Assembly (NCBI RefSeq): GCF_003815775.1
Contig: NZ_CP033926.1
Span: 434,001-498,000, forward strand
DNA: 64,000 bases
Source: Chryseobacterium joostei
GTDB lineage: Bacteria; Bacteroidota; Bacteroidia; Flavobacteriales; Weeksellaceae
Reading direction: 5' to 3'
Every line of letters begins with the position of its first letter. Position 1 is the stretch's first letter. Below the pieces are notes generated by a model. That model did no database searches. It had not been told where the DNA came from and saw nothing but the letters and a program-made list of their open reading frames with translations. Positions 1 to 8,935 of this stretch are shown here, in pieces. Made by a program: the position numbers and the translations under genes.

Positions 1-531
1 AAGAATAATGATTTTATTTTTTTCATCCAGATGGGTTGTTGGTTCATCCAAAATAATAATAGGAGAGTTCTGAGTGATAGCCCTTCCTATGAATGCTTTC
101 TGAAGATTTCCATCTGAAAGATTTTTAAGCAAAGTATATCTGTACTGATTCAAATCCAGTTCCTCAATAATATGAGCAACTTCATCACGGTCTTCTTTTT
201 TCAGTTCAAAATAAAAAGGGTAGTAGATATATTTTCCCAATGATATAAGGTCTTCAACCGTATAATGCTGGGGGATAACCGATTTTGAAAAGACAATCGC
301 TATATTTTCTGCAATTTCCTTTACGGAAATTTTTTTTACATTTTTTCCATTAATCAAAATCTCACCATCTAATAAAGGGATTTGATGAAGAACAGATTTA
401 ATTAAAGTAGTTTTCCCAACACCGTTATTTCCAATCAATAAGCATACATCTCCAAGCTTCAAACTTGCATTAGCATTTGAAATTAAAGTTTTATTGTAAC
501 CAATATTTGCTTGTTTGATTTGTAGGTGCAT
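1..531 (-). CDS. ABC transporter ATP-binding protein, iron-siderophore/cobalamin type (C-terminus beyond the window)
   Basis: Reads leftwards out of the window, so only about 177 N-terminal residues are visible. Walker A GNNGVGKTT lies near residue 35, the ABC signature LSDGN near residue 138, and Walker B IIILDEPTTHLDE follows at about 155-167, in the usual order. The ATG at 529-531 is the only start before Walker A. The FecCD-type permease at 1329-2300 lies upstream on the same strand, with a small GxxExxY gene between them. The likely role is powering uptake of a ferric siderophore, haem or cobalamin across the inner membrane. The substrate cannot be read from the sequence. Confidence 0.9.
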   Translation of the reverse strand, partial: MHLQIKQANIGYNKTLISNANASLKLGDVCLLIGNNGVGKTTLIKSVLHQIPLLDGEILINGKNVKKISVKEIAENIAIVFSKSVIPQHYTVEDLISLGKYIYYPFYFELKKEDRDEVAHIIEELDLNQYRYTLLKNLSDGNLQKAFIGRAITQNSPIIILDEPTTHLDEKNKIIIL

Positions 532-623
532 ATTGAGGATTCGTTAGGTGCAAAATGTTTTACAAAAATACTATTTTTAGGATTCAAAGAATTTGACTTT
601 ATCAAATTTTATGTGTTTTCATC

Positions 624-1001
624 TTATAGACCATTTACAATCCTTGTTACTCCATTTTTGAAGACATCAGATTGAAAGTTAAGTAACAGCCCTAGCTTAC
701 AGCCGGTCATTTTTAAATAAGTTAAAAGTTGTGCTTTATGAGTTGGAGCTATGTAGTCGACGGTTTTTATTTCTAAAATGACTTTATTTTCTAAAATTAT
801 ATCAAGCCTAAAAGCATTTTCAATTCTTAATTCTTCATAAATGATAGGAAGCAGTTTTTGTTTTTCTATTGAAAATCCTGATTTTGTTAATTCATAAAAC
901 ATACATTCTTCATAAACATGCTCAAACAAGCCCGCTCCAAGCTTTTTATGAATTTTTAATCCTGTTTCAAAAACGATTTTTGATAATTCATTTTCTGTCA
1001 T
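624..1001 (-). CDS. GxxExxY family protein
   Basis: A 125-residue protein with the family motif GLFEHVY (GxxExxY) near residues 24-30, followed by RLDIILENKVILEIKTV, a D...E-x-K pattern reminiscent of the PD-(D/E)xK nuclease fold. Members of this family are small, common in Bacteroidota and of unknown function. Here it sits between an ABC permease and its probable ATPase, all on the minus strand. It has spacers of 92 bp and more than 300 bp, so it is probably an inserted neighbour and not a transporter subunit. A catalytic role is inference. Confidence 0.8.
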   Translation of the reverse strand: MTENELSKIVFETGLKIHKKLGAGLFEHVYEECMFYELTKSGFSIEKQKLLPIIYEELRIENAFRLDIILENKVILEIKTVDYIAPTHKAQLLTYLKMTGCKLGLLLNFQSDVFKNGVTRIVNGL

Positions 1002-1110
1002 TTGTGGTTTTTTGTTGAATCTAAATATATGAATTGTTGCTTAATAATTGTGAGATCGAAGACTGTAATCTATGATGTATAAGAAAATTAAAAACCTTCA
1101 GAAAGTGTGA

Positions 1111-1334
1111 GTATAGTTTTTTGTTGGAAAGCGCAAAGGCGCAAAGGTTTGTAATACATTGTGTATATTTTTAAGGCGCAAGAAAATCAAAGATTTTCAG
1201 CAAATGTGAGTGTAATTTTAGGATTTAAATATGCCGTTTTCAATTTTATTGAAGATAAAATCCTTGCACCTTAAAAAAGTTATAAATCAAAAAATAACCT
1301 TGCGCCATTGCGCTTTCCAACAAAAAAATTATAC
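1111..1334. repeat. Long inverted repeat with 37-bp arms (1111-1147 and 1298-1334)
   Basis: The left arm contains TTGTTGGAAAGCGCAAAGGC and the right arm its near-perfect reverse complement, with about 150 bp between. A degraded third copy with AAGGCGCAAGAAAATC is visible at about 1173-1215. The right arm overlaps the stop codon of the FecCD permease gene. The stretch 1002-1328 holds no convincing gene; a 90-residue reading at 1231-1503 runs antisense into the permease. It is probably a dispersed intergenic element that may end transcription. Confidence 0.6.
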
Positions 1335-2300
1335 TTTATTCTGCCTCAAAAGCATCACAAGAATTACGGGAATTCCAAATACAGAACTTATCACATTCAA
1401 TGGGATCTGTGTTTTTTCTGCAATCACAGAGAAGAACAGCATGATTAGCATTCCCAGAAACATGTTAAGGATCCACTGTTGCCATAATTTTGAGGGATTG
1501 TAGATCAATCTGCAGAAATGAGGAACAATAATCCCTATAAATAAGATAGGTCCCAAAAATGCTGTAATAGAAGCTGAAAGTAGGGAAGAAGCTACTATAA
1601 TCAGTAGTTTTAATTGTTTTAAATTCACTCCTAGACTCTGTGCATAAGATGTTCCCAGGGAATTTCCAATTAAGGGTTTTACGGATTTAAAGCAGAAAAA
1701 TAATCCTATTAATACTAAGATTGATAAAACATAGATCTGATTTCTGGTGACCATATTATTGGCTCCAAATGACCATAAAATGTAATTCTTCAGGCTTTGG
1801 TTTTCAGCATAGAACTGTAGCAGAGACACTATTGCCCCCGCAAAGGCAGATACCAGAAACCCGAAAATAATAAGATATGACTTGTCCTGAAATTTGTTTG
1901 ACATTGATAAGAGCACCAGCATTAGGCCGAGGCCTCCACCAACAGCAGATAAACTAAGGAAACTGTTCTGTAAAAATTCAGGAAGAAGAATATTGTGTGA
2001 GAAAAATATGTAGAATGCTACCGATAAACTGGCTACAGACGTAATCCCCAAAATATCAGGTCCAGCCAGTGGGTTTTGGAAATATTCCTGCATTAGAAAT
2101 CCTGAAGTGGGGATTGAAATTCCTGCCAGAATCATCACCAAAACACGATTTATACGGATTTCAGCAATCTGGCTTTGAGCAGAATCCTGAAAGAAATCCT
2201 GTAAGCTTAAACTCAAAAATCCTGTATTCAGATTAATGACTGCACTTACAATAATTGCAATGACTAATAATAAACACAGGATTTTAAATCTTTTTGACAT
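1329..2300 (-). CDS. FecCD/BtuC-family ABC transporter permease
   Basis: A 323-residue, very hydrophobic protein with roughly nine predicted membrane segments. The segment GISIPTSGFLMQEYFQNPLA near residues 60-80 matches the conserved FecCD pattern (G..L...G...Q...NPLA), and FLGPILFIGIIVPHFCRL near 250-265 matches the conserved FxGPIxFIGLIxPHxxR loop that contacts the ATPase. The length is slightly short for the family (about 330-350). It pairs with the ATPase at 1-531. No periplasmic binding protein is in view; it may lie upstream or beyond the window. Confidence 0.92.
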   Translation of the reverse strand: MSKRFKILCLLLVIAIIVSAVINLNTGFLSLSLQDFFQDSAQSQIAEIRINRVLVMILAGISIPTSGFLMQEYFQNPLAGPDILGITSVASLSVAFYIFFSHNILLPEFLQNSFLSLSAVGGGLGLMLVLLSMSNKFQDKSYLIIFGFLVSAFAGAIVSLLQFYAENQSLKNYILWSFGANNMVTRNQIYVLSILVLIGLFFCFKSVKPLIGNSLGTSYAQSLGVNLKQLKLLIIVASSLLSASITAFLGPILFIGIIVPHFCRLIYNPSKLWQQWILNMFLGMLIMLFFSVIAEKTQIPLNVISSVFGIPVILVMLLRQNKV

Positions 2301-2325
2301 TATTCAGAAAGAGTTCTGTATGTTT

Positions 2326-2886
2326 TTACTTTAAAAAAGCATCAATTTTAGAATTCAATACTTCTTCCGTCATCATTCCCAGATATTCATCTGTCTGATT
2401 TCCTTTTCTCATGAAAGTAAACGGAATTGAACCTCCATTCCATTGCTTGAAATTCTTGGAGAAGAAATTTTGATCCAACTTTTGACCATCCAGTAAAATA
2501 ACATTCGCACCAAGATTATTTTCTACAACGAAATCTTTAACTGCGGTATCCCAATCATTTTTATCATCAAGGTTTACGAAAGTGAATTTTACAGGTTTAT
2601 CCTTTAATTCCTGCATTTTATTTTTGAAACTCGGTATTTCTTTCATACAAGGGCCACACCATGTTGCAAAAAAGTTAGTTACATATAAAGTATCATTATT
2701 TTTGGCTAAGTGTAGACCTACATTTTCAGGAGAAAGTTCTTTGGGGACATGCGTACTTCCTTGTGCTGTAGTATTTTGAGTTACAGAAAGAGAATCTGTA
2801 GTGGTAGTACCATCAGTCTTCGGGCTTTCTTTTTTGCAACTGTAAACTGCAGTCAGGATTAACATGGACAAAATTATCTTCTTCAT
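2326..2886 (-). CDS. TlpA-like thioredoxin-fold lipoprotein
   Basis: 186 residues. A signal peptide ends in a lipobox-like AVYSC at residue 16, so the protein is probably membrane-anchored and periplasmic. The thioredoxin domain carries the redox motif CGPC within FFATWCGPCMKEIP near residue 78, then FTFVNLDDKNDW and a GGSIPFTFM cis-proline segment. TlpA/ResA-like proteins reduce periplasmic disulfides, for example in cytochrome c maturation. The gene ends 26 bp downstream of the permease start, so the two may be co-transcribed, which need not mean shared function. It is divergent from the reductase gene at 2920. Confidence 0.88.
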   Translation of the reverse strand: MKKIILSMLILTAVYSCKKESPKTDGTTTTDSLSVTQNTTAQGSTHVPKELSPENVGLHLAKNNDTLYVTNFFATWCGPCMKEIPSFKNKMQELKDKPVKFTFVNLDDKNDWDTAVKDFVVENNLGANVILLDGQKLDQNFFSKNFKQWNGGSIPFTFMRKGNQTDEYLGMMTEEVLNSKIDAFLK

Positions 2887-2919
2887 AAATTATTTTTTAT
2901 CTATTTTTGAATTGAAGTT

Positions 2920-4044
2920 ATGGAACAACAAATCTATAAAGGGAAACTTATACAGTTTCATCCGTTAAAAATAGCGAAAAAGGTAGAGCTGACCAAAAAT
3001 ACTTTTTCTCTGGAGTTAGATATTCCGGAGAATTTGAAAGAAAACTTTAAGTTTGAAGCCGGGCAGTTTATAAGTGTTAAATTTCAATCCCGTGGTAAAG
3101 AGATTATTAATGATTATTCAATGACTTCTGCTCCTTACGAGGGAAAAATATGTCTGGGAATAAAGGTAAATTCTACTGAGGGAGACACTTTCCAATTGTT
3201 TAAGAACTACAATACAGGAGATGAACTTCTGATAAGTGAACCTGCCGGAAGATTTACTTTGGTATCTAAACCCAGTGAATTCAGAACAATTGTTGCGTTT
3301 GCTGCCGGCATTGGAATTACTCCTATTTTAAGCCATTTTAAAAATATTCTTCATAATGAACCCAGAACAAGATTGTTTTTGTTTTTTGGAAATAAAAGTT
3401 CGGATGATCTGATTTATCGAGATCAATTGGATAATCTTGCCAGAACCTGTGGTGACAGACTCCAGATTTTCTACTTTTTTTCACAGGAAAAAACTGCAGA
3501 TCAGTTTTTCTATGGTAGATTGGATGAAAAGAAGTTAAATTTAATTATCAATCAAATTCTTCATTTGGATGATACGGATGAGGAGTCTACCATTTGGGAT
3601 GCTGTGGATGAAGTTCTTATCTGTGGAAAGGGAGAAATGATTAAAACATTGGCAAATGCTTGTTACCACCATGGAATTCCGAAAAGGAACATTCATTTTG
3701 AACTTTTTGAGGAGTATAATGATGATATTTATCCTGTAGAAAAAGAATTTCCAATTATTGAGAATATAGAGGTGGAATTTACCATGCTTGGAAAAAAATA
3801 TACAGCTCAACTTCCTGATAATAAGGATAGAATTCTTCAACAGCTCTTGCTTCAAAAATTTCCAGTCCCTTATTCCTGCAAGTCCGGAATCTGCGGAAGC
3901 TGCGAATGTTCTTTAGAGGAGGGAGATGTGGAACTGTTAGAAAATGAGTATCTTACAGAAAAAGAAGAAAATCAAGGCCACATACTGGCTTGCATGTCTA
4001 TTGTGAAAAGTAAAAAAATAAAGCTTAACTTTGATCTTAGTTGA
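2920..4044 (+). CDS. FAD/NAD(P)-binding oxidoreductase with C-terminal 2Fe-2S ferredoxin domain (PaaE/Hcr-like)
   Basis: 374 residues. The FAD-binding ferredoxin-reductase domain shows NDYSMTSAP near residue 65 and SEPAGRFTL near 107. The NAD(P)-binding domain shows FAAGIGITPILSH near 127. The C-terminal plant-type ferredoxin domain has CKSGICGSC and then a distal cysteine in ILACMS, giving the CX4CX2C...C ligand set. This is the layout of PaaE, Hcr and related reductases that pass electrons to an oxygenase or hybrid-cluster protein. No partner oxygenase is nearby, so the acceptor is unknown. The next gene overlaps its stop codon. Confidence 0.9.
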   Translation: MEQQIYKGKLIQFHPLKIAKKVELTKNTFSLELDIPENLKENFKFEAGQFISVKFQSRGKEIINDYSMTSAPYEGKICLGIKVNSTEGDTFQLFKNYNTGDELLISEPAGRFTLVSKPSEFRTIVAFAAGIGITPILSHFKNILHNEPRTRLFLFFGNKSSDDLIYRDQLDNLARTCGDRLQIFYFFSQEKTADQFFYGRLDEKKLNLIINQILHLDDTDEESTIWDAVDEVLICGKGEMIKTLANACYHHGIPKRNIHFELFEEYNDDIYPVEKEFPIIENIEVEFTMLGKKYTAQLPDNKDRILQQLLLQKFPVPYSCKSGICGSCECSLEEGDVELLENEYLTEKEENQGHILACMSIVKSKKIKLNFDLS

Positions 4045-4658
4045 GAATTATTAGGAACATATTTAATTTAGGTTTCATATCATTAGAATTGGGAATTTTA
4101 ATGATATGCTTCTGTAATGTGTGGGTTTTTGGACTTACCAACGGACGTACCTATACTAAGATTTCTAAAATCCCCCCGAGAGAGATTGCTTTGGTGCTGG
4201 GAACTTCTCCAAAGATGAGATCCGGAGTTTCCAATCCTTATTTTACGAAAAGAATGGATGCAGCATCTCTTCTTTATCATCATGGGAAAATAAAAAAAAT
4301 CATTGTAAGTGGCGAAAAAAGCAAAGGTTATAATGAACCTGCTGCCATGAAAAATTATTTGATCTACCAAGAAGGGGTTCCTGAAGATATTATTATTGAG
4401 GACCCGAAAGGATTCAATACCTATAAAAGTATTCTTCGTTGTAAGGATGTTTATAAAAAGAAAAATGTGATTATCGTTTCACAGGGATTCCATAACCTCC
4501 GAGCCTTATTTTTTGCAAGAAATAATGATATGAATGCATTGGGATTTGATGCGCAGGACGTCACAAAACCAGAAAGTTTCTACAGAAATCAGGCGAGAGA
4601 AATTCTCGCCCGTGTCATTGCTGTAGTTTATTTTATTCTTGGGGTTTCTCCGGATTAG
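4041..4658 (+). CDS. SanA/YdcF-like DUF218 inner-membrane protein
   Basis: 205 residues with one N-terminal membrane segment (about 10-30), then the DUF218 core: IALVLGTSP, a KKIIVSGE strand and NVIIVSQGFHNLRALFFAR, matching the ElyC/SanA/YdcF family. The relatives act in envelope integrity and vancomycin sensitivity, with no agreed chemical activity. The start is a TTG at 4041 that overlaps the previous stop (TTGA). The first in-frame ATG, near 4101, would cut into the membrane segment. The gene converges with TamL and the two stop codons overlap by 4 bp, with no room for a terminator. Confidence 0.82.
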   Translation: MRIIRNIFNLGFISLELGILMICFCNVWVFGLTNGRTYTKISKIPPREIALVLGTSPKMRSGVSNPYFTKRMDAASLLYHHGKIKKIIVSGEKSKGYNEPAAMKNYLIYQEGVPEDIIIEDPKGFNTYKSILRCKDVYKKKNVIIVSQGFHNLRALFFARNNDMNALGFDAQDVTKPESFYRNQAREILARVIAVVYFILGVSPD

Positions 4659-7264
4659 AAAGGATATCCGAAGGCAAAGTTAACCGTAGGCTTGAAAGGC
4701 TGGAAGTTTTTAATTCTCCATCTGTCGCCTTCAGCTTTATTAGGATCATACATCTTATAAGCAAAGTCTAATCTGAATGTAATGTAGGCTACATTGATTC
4801 TTAAACCAAATCCACTACCAACACCAACCTGACCTAGGAATTTATTAAATTTAAATTCATCGCCGTAACCGTCATTATAATTACGAAGACTCCACGTATT
4901 CCCAATATCTGTAAATAATGCTCCCTCATACATTTTGTTGAAGGGGATTCTGTATTCAATATTGGTAGTAAGTTTTACGTTGTCCGTCATATAGGTACGT
5001 ACTCTTTCATCTACCTGAGAATCTGCAGGACCTAATCCTCCAAATGCTACCCAAGCTCTGATGTCATTGGATCCTCCGTTAAAGTAAGACTTGATAATTG
5101 GCATGTCTTCAGAGTTTCCATACGGGATTCCAACTCCTACAAACTGACGAAGAACCAATGTCTGATTACCATTGAATTTAAAATATTTTCTGACGTCAAT
5201 ATCAAACTTTACAAATTGTGCATACGGAATTCCAAAGATGGTTCTTTGAGGAGATGTAACAAGTCCTCCACCATCATCTTTTTTATTGAATATGCTTAAT
5301 AAATTACCCGCCAATTCAACTTTTCCGTTGAAATAAAATGCATTGGGATATTCTTTTTTTCCAATTTCATTATAAACGAAGTTATAGATCATGGAGGATA
5401 TCAAAACATCCTGAGTCTGTCTGTCCTTATTCACCAAGGTCCCTCTGAATGCTGTTAAAAGATCAGTGCCTTTTTGGTCAAGTGAATTTCTGTAAGGTTC
5501 ATTCTGTATTATTTTCTTAGAAACATCTTCAATACTCAATTTTCCATCTAAATAATCCTGATACTGTTGGTGGGTATCGGCATTAAAGGTAGAATAGTTC
5601 TCAAAAATATCAGCTCTGATTTTTTCATCATTGGGAAAGTAATCATAATAAGCATCCTTGTTCTTTGTTAAACTGATCTGCGTATTAAATAAAGTAAGTT
5701 TATGATATACCTGTTCATTAACATTTGCCTGATAATTTAATCCGGTATTAAAGTTAACTCTACCCAAGCCTATATTATTTTGAATGGAAGCTCCCAACAA
5801 AATGGAGGATGTAGGCGTATACCTTTTAGGCATAAATTTATAATAATTAAAAGGAAGTAACAACCTTGGGAAATTAAGGGATGCCTGAGCAGATATTTCG
5901 TAGGCTGTAGTTCTTTTATCAATGTCTTTTGTACTCCTGATAGATCCGAATGTTCCGGAAATACTGGTGAAAAGGTTTTCTGCCCCCCTGAATACGTTTC
6001 GGGTAGTAAGATCTACAGACGGTGATACCCCAAGATTTAATACCTGAGAGTAATTAACATCCGTACCCACTTTAAGTTCATACTTTGGAAGCGGTTTCAA
6101 TACATATAAAACATCCACAATGCTGTCATTAGGAGAAGACATTCCACCTTGTCTTAAGGAGTCTCTTGCCTTTACAATGCTAAAATTGTTCATAGACATA
6201 AGATTCCTTTTGGTGACATCCAGTTTCTTTTGGTCAAAAACCTGTTTGCTGTCAGCAATAATTGCTCTCCATAAAGATGATGTTTTGTAATTATTGTTCA
6301 TCTTATGGAATCTTATCCTTCTTAAGCTATCCTTAACCGTGTTTTTAGGATAATCACCGGGTTCATCTACAATGGCAACATCTATGTTTCCAAAAGTAGC
6401 AACCTTATAAGGGGTATCCAGAGAATCTTTATGAATTTCCAGGGTAAGAGGAACCTGCTTTTTACTTTTCAAAGAGTCTGCCACAAAATAAACCTCGTCA
6501 TTGGATGCATTAAATTTATAATATCCAAATTCCCTCATCAGGTCAGTAATTCTTGTTACCTCTCTTTCAAGGGTTGTCTGATCAAGAATCTGGCCAGATC
6601 TTATGAAGCTTCTATTGAGGTTGTGGGTATAATATCCTTTAATTCCCAGATCCGGAATATTGTAATAATAATCCTTGATGCGGGTAGGTTCGTTATGCTT
6701 AACAAAATAATTTACTTCTGCTTTTTTAGATGCAGAATCCAGATCATGTCTGTATTTTACCTCGGCATCCCAAAATCCTCGGTACGTTAATCTTTTTTTG
6801 ATGGACTCTGCACTTTTTTCACTTCTGGTTTGATCCAGTATGGAAGGAGGGGATCCCCAACTATGTAACAGACGGTCAAAGAAAAGGTTTTTTCCGACAC
6901 TATTTTTCATGTTATACTTAATGAATAATGAATCCCTTAGTTTTTGATTTCTCATTTCACCAGGGTAGGTCATGTATTCATTAAGGATTGTGTCGTATTT
7001 GGGATTGGCCATATTGTAAAACATTAGGCCAAGTGGCATAAAAAGAACTTGCTTTTTATTGGGCTTTTGCTGAACGTAATCTTTCAGTTCCTCATCGAAG
7101 AATTCTTTCTTATCTTCGAACTCAAACTTGTTCTTAGTAAGGAGATATTCACCGTCCGGAACTTTTTTTGTCGTACTACAAGCATAAAGGAGACCAACAA
7201 ATGTTGCAAATGAGATAATTTTATAATATTTTTGAGGAGAATTCTTATAATGCTTACAGCTCAT
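4655..7264 (-). CDS. tamL: TamL: translocation and assembly module lipoprotein (BamA/TamA superfamily)
   Basis: 869 residues. A signal peptide ends in LLYACSTTKKVPDGEYLL, and the lipobox followed by VPDGEYLL is characteristic of the Bacteroidota lipoprotein TamL. POTRA-like repeats follow (about 60-400), then a long 16-stranded beta-barrel region ending in FAFGYPF, a C-terminal aromatic signal of outer-membrane barrels. Family knowledge: TamL replaces TamA and works with TamB to insert outer-membrane proteins or move lipids. TamB is not in the window. The start at 7262-7264 is the only one that preserves the signal peptide, and it overlaps the start of the divergent methyltransferase gene. 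Confidence 0.88.
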   Translation of the reverse strand: MSCKHYKNSPQKYYKIISFATFVGLLYACSTTKKVPDGEYLLTKNKFEFEDKKEFFDEELKDYVQQKPNKKQVLFMPLGLMFYNMANPKYDTILNEYMTYPGEMRNQKLRDSLFIKYNMKNSVGKNLFFDRLLHSWGSPPSILDQTRSEKSAESIKKRLTYRGFWDAEVKYRHDLDSASKKAEVNYFVKHNEPTRIKDYYYNIPDLGIKGYYTHNLNRSFIRSGQILDQTTLEREVTRITDLMREFGYYKFNASNDEVYFVADSLKSKKQVPLTLEIHKDSLDTPYKVATFGNIDVAIVDEPGDYPKNTVKDSLRRIRFHKMNNNYKTSSLWRAIIADSKQVFDQKKLDVTKRNLMSMNNFSIVKARDSLRQGGMSSPNDSIVDVLYVLKPLPKYELKVGTDVNYSQVLNLGVSPSVDLTTRNVFRGAENLFTSISGTFGSIRSTKDIDKRTTAYEISAQASLNFPRLLLPFNYYKFMPKRYTPTSSILLGASIQNNIGLGRVNFNTGLNYQANVNEQVYHKLTLFNTQISLTKNKDAYYDYFPNDEKIRADIFENYSTFNADTHQQYQDYLDGKLSIEDVSKKIIQNEPYRNSLDQKGTDLLTAFRGTLVNKDRQTQDVLISSMIYNFVYNEIGKKEYPNAFYFNGKVELAGNLLSIFNKKDDGGGLVTSPQRTIFGIPYAQFVKFDIDVRKYFKFNGNQTLVLRQFVGVGIPYGNSEDMPIIKSYFNGGSNDIRAWVAFGGLGPADSQVDERVRTYMTDNVKLTTNIEYRIPFNKMYEGALFTDIGNTWSLRNYNDGYGDEFKFNKFLGQVGVGSGFGLRINVAYITFRLDFAYKMYDPNKAEGDRWRIKNFQPFKPTVNFAFGYPF

Positions 7265-7975
7265 ACAATAAAAGTTTTACAATCTTTAGATAAAAAGAAG
7301 TTCAGACAAAAATACAATTTGTTTTTGGTTGAAGGTAATAAAATCATTTGTGAACTTTTTAATTCTAACTTTAAAGTTAAAGAAATATTATCAACCGATC
7401 CACAAAAATTGGACCGTACCGATATCCCTGTGACTCATATCTCTGAAAATGAGTTAAAAAAAATTAGTTTTCTTAAAACCCCAAAAGACTCTGTTGCCGT
7501 GTGTTATTTGGCAGAGGAAGAAACTTGGGAGGATAAGAATATACAACTTGTTTTGGATGGTATCCAAGATCCGGGGAATTTAGGAACCATTATCCGATTG
7601 GCAGACTGGTTTGGAATAGAACAGATTATTTGCAGTGAAGATACTGTGGATTTTTATAATCCAAAGGTGATTCAGGCTACCATGGGATCATTCACAAGGG
7701 TAAATATGGTTTATACAGACCTTGTGGAGTATCTTTCTAAAACGGAAAATGTGAATATCGGAACGGATATGGATGGCGAAAACCTCTATACTTTTGATAA
7801 GCCTGAAAAAATTAATCTGATCTTAGGAAACGAAGGAAACGGAATGAGGCCCGAAACGGAAAAGCTTTTACAAAAATGCATCACTATTCCAAGGTTTGGA
7901 AAAGCCCAGTCTACAGAAAGCCTGAATGTATCAATGGCGGCCGGGATTATTTTAGGACAGTTATTTTCAAAATAG
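7250..7975 (+). CDS. TrmH/SpoU-family RNA 2'-O-methyltransferase
   Basis: 241 residues from the ATG at 7250. An in-frame TTG at 7232 is possible but less likely, because GAGGAGA at 7234-7240 is well placed as a ribosome binding site for 7250. SpoU motifs are clear: DPGNLGTIIRLADWFG (motif 1), LILGNEGNGMRPE (motif 2) and IPRFGKAQSTESLNVSMAAG (motif 3), which form the knotted SAM site. A SpoU substrate-binding-like N-terminal domain precedes them. The product modifies rRNA or tRNA, but the exact base cannot be assigned. Confidence 0.92.
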   Translation: MLTAHTIKVLQSLDKKKFRQKYNLFLVEGNKIICELFNSNFKVKEILSTDPQKLDRTDIPVTHISENELKKISFLKTPKDSVAVCYLAEEETWEDKNIQLVLDGIQDPGNLGTIIRLADWFGIEQIICSEDTVDFYNPKVIQATMGSFTRVNMVYTDLVEYLSKTENVNIGTDMDGENLYTFDKPEKINLILGNEGNGMRPETEKLLQKCITIPRFGKAQSTESLNVSMAAGIILGQLFSK

Positions 7976-7986
7976 AAATTTAGATA

Positions 7987-8042
7987 TTAGAAGCTAGAAG
8001 TCAGATGCTATCAATAGATTCATCCTAACCTCTAGCTTCTAA
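7987..8042. repeat. Intergenic inverted repeat between convergent genes
   Basis: TTAGAAGCTAGA at 7987-7998 is perfectly complementary to TCTAGCTTCTAA at 8031-8042. It lies between the stops of the methyltransferase and the minus-strand gene at 8046, so it is placed as a bidirectional terminator. A related element with the same vocabulary (CTAGAAG, CTTCTAAC) is at 35924-35993. Confidence 0.6.
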
Positions 8043-8045
8043 CTT

Positions 8046-8543
8046 CTATATAAGCTGTTCCATACTGGAAACGCTTTTGTTTTTCTGGTATTCTTCCAGT
8101 TTTTTTCTCACAAATTTCAAGGCAATAGGAGCCAGGTATATCAAAGCTACGCCTACAAGTTTGTTCTTCCAGTTAGAGCTTTTCATGTTCTTTTTGGCAT
8201 AGTTACCTACAATTGCTGTAACGCCCAGCTTAACGAGGCTATCTGCAATATTCCCCTTGAATGCAGTATTGGCAAGTCCTACAGCTGTATTTTTACTAAT
8301 TAATAGATCCTTTACTTCTGAGGTAAGTTGCTTAGCAATGACATCCTTTCTTAAAACGACTTTTTCGTCACCATCTTCATCCACTTTTTCCTGAAGATAC
8401 TGATCACTCAATCCATTGGTAAATGCACTAAGGCTTTCCTTTGTATTCTTAAAGGTAAGAAGGTTCTCCAAATCATTTATTTCCCCCTGAAGCAGTTTTT
8501 TCTTTCTTCTTAGCTCTTCTATGCTTTCGTATTTTCTGCTCAT
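8046..8543 (-). CDS. Conserved hypothetical protein next to holin-like gene
   Basis: 165 residues. The N-terminal half is charged and helical (coiled-coil-like, with ELRRKKKLLQGEINDLENLL near residues 10-30). The C-terminal half has one hydrophobic segment, LVGVALIYLAPIALKFV, near residue 135. There is no signal peptide. It starts 3 bp after the stop of the holin-like gene, so the two are one transcript. I do not recognise a named domain. Location beside a holin-like and a YtxH protein suggests envelope stress or maintenance, which is inference. Confidence 0.75.
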   Translation of the reverse strand: MSRKYESIEELRRKKKLLQGEINDLENLLTFKNTKESLSAFTNGLSDQYLQEKVDEDGDEKVVLRKDVIAKQLTSEVKDLLISKNTAVGLANTAFKGNIADSLVKLGVTAIVGNYAKKNMKSSNWKNKLVGVALIYLAPIALKFVRKKLEEYQKNKSVSSMEQLI

Positions 8544-8546
8544 GGT

Positions 8547-8855
8547 TTAATGATTTAAAAATTTAATAACCTGGTCTGCAACAGTATTGACAATTTTATT
8601 TTTGAATGAAATAACAAAGGCCATTACAACAGCGTAAAATGCTGCAACAATTAGGAACCCGTAAGAATAATTATCCAATGCTTTCCCGATAAGAAATGCA
8701 ATTCCAAAGTTGAAAAGGATAATAAAAAAAGCAAAAGCAACAAGCAGTACTACAAAGTAGGTAATGAGCCCGGCAGAAAGAGAAGACTTTTCAGTAGCTT
8801 CAATTTTCAGAAGATCTATTCTCTTCGAGGCGTATTCTTTAATAGTTTCTATCAT
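8547..8855 (-). CDS. Phage-holin-family-like (DUF1469 type) membrane protein
   Basis: 102 residues with two long membrane segments (about 29-55 and 63-85) between an amphipathic N-terminus (KRIDLLKIEATEKSSLSAG) and a basic tail. This pattern is typical of the putative Actinobacterial Holin-X/DUF1469 family found beside YtxH proteins in many Bacteroidota. It is chromosomal, with no phage genes around it, so a lytic role is unlikely. It is co-transcribed with the gene at 8046. Confidence 0.78.
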   Translation of the reverse strand: MIETIKEYASKRIDLLKIEATEKSSLSAGLITYFVVLLVAFAFFIILFNFGIAFLIGKALDNYSYGFLIVAAFYAVVMAFVISFKNKIVNTVADQVIKFLNH

Positions 8856-8874
8856 TGTTTTTTTTTAAAGTTAC

Positions 8875-8906
8875 AAAAAAAGGAACTTTCGCACAAAAGT
8901 TCCTTT
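8875..8906 (-). terminator. Rho-independent terminator of the YtxH gene
   Basis: Read on the minus strand, AAAGGAACTTTTGTGC forms a stem with GAAAGTTCCTTT and is followed by a run of seven T. It separates the YtxH transcript from the holin-like pair. Confidence 0.8.
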
Positions 8907-8935
8907 CTGTAATTTACTTAAAAAAGATAAATTAC

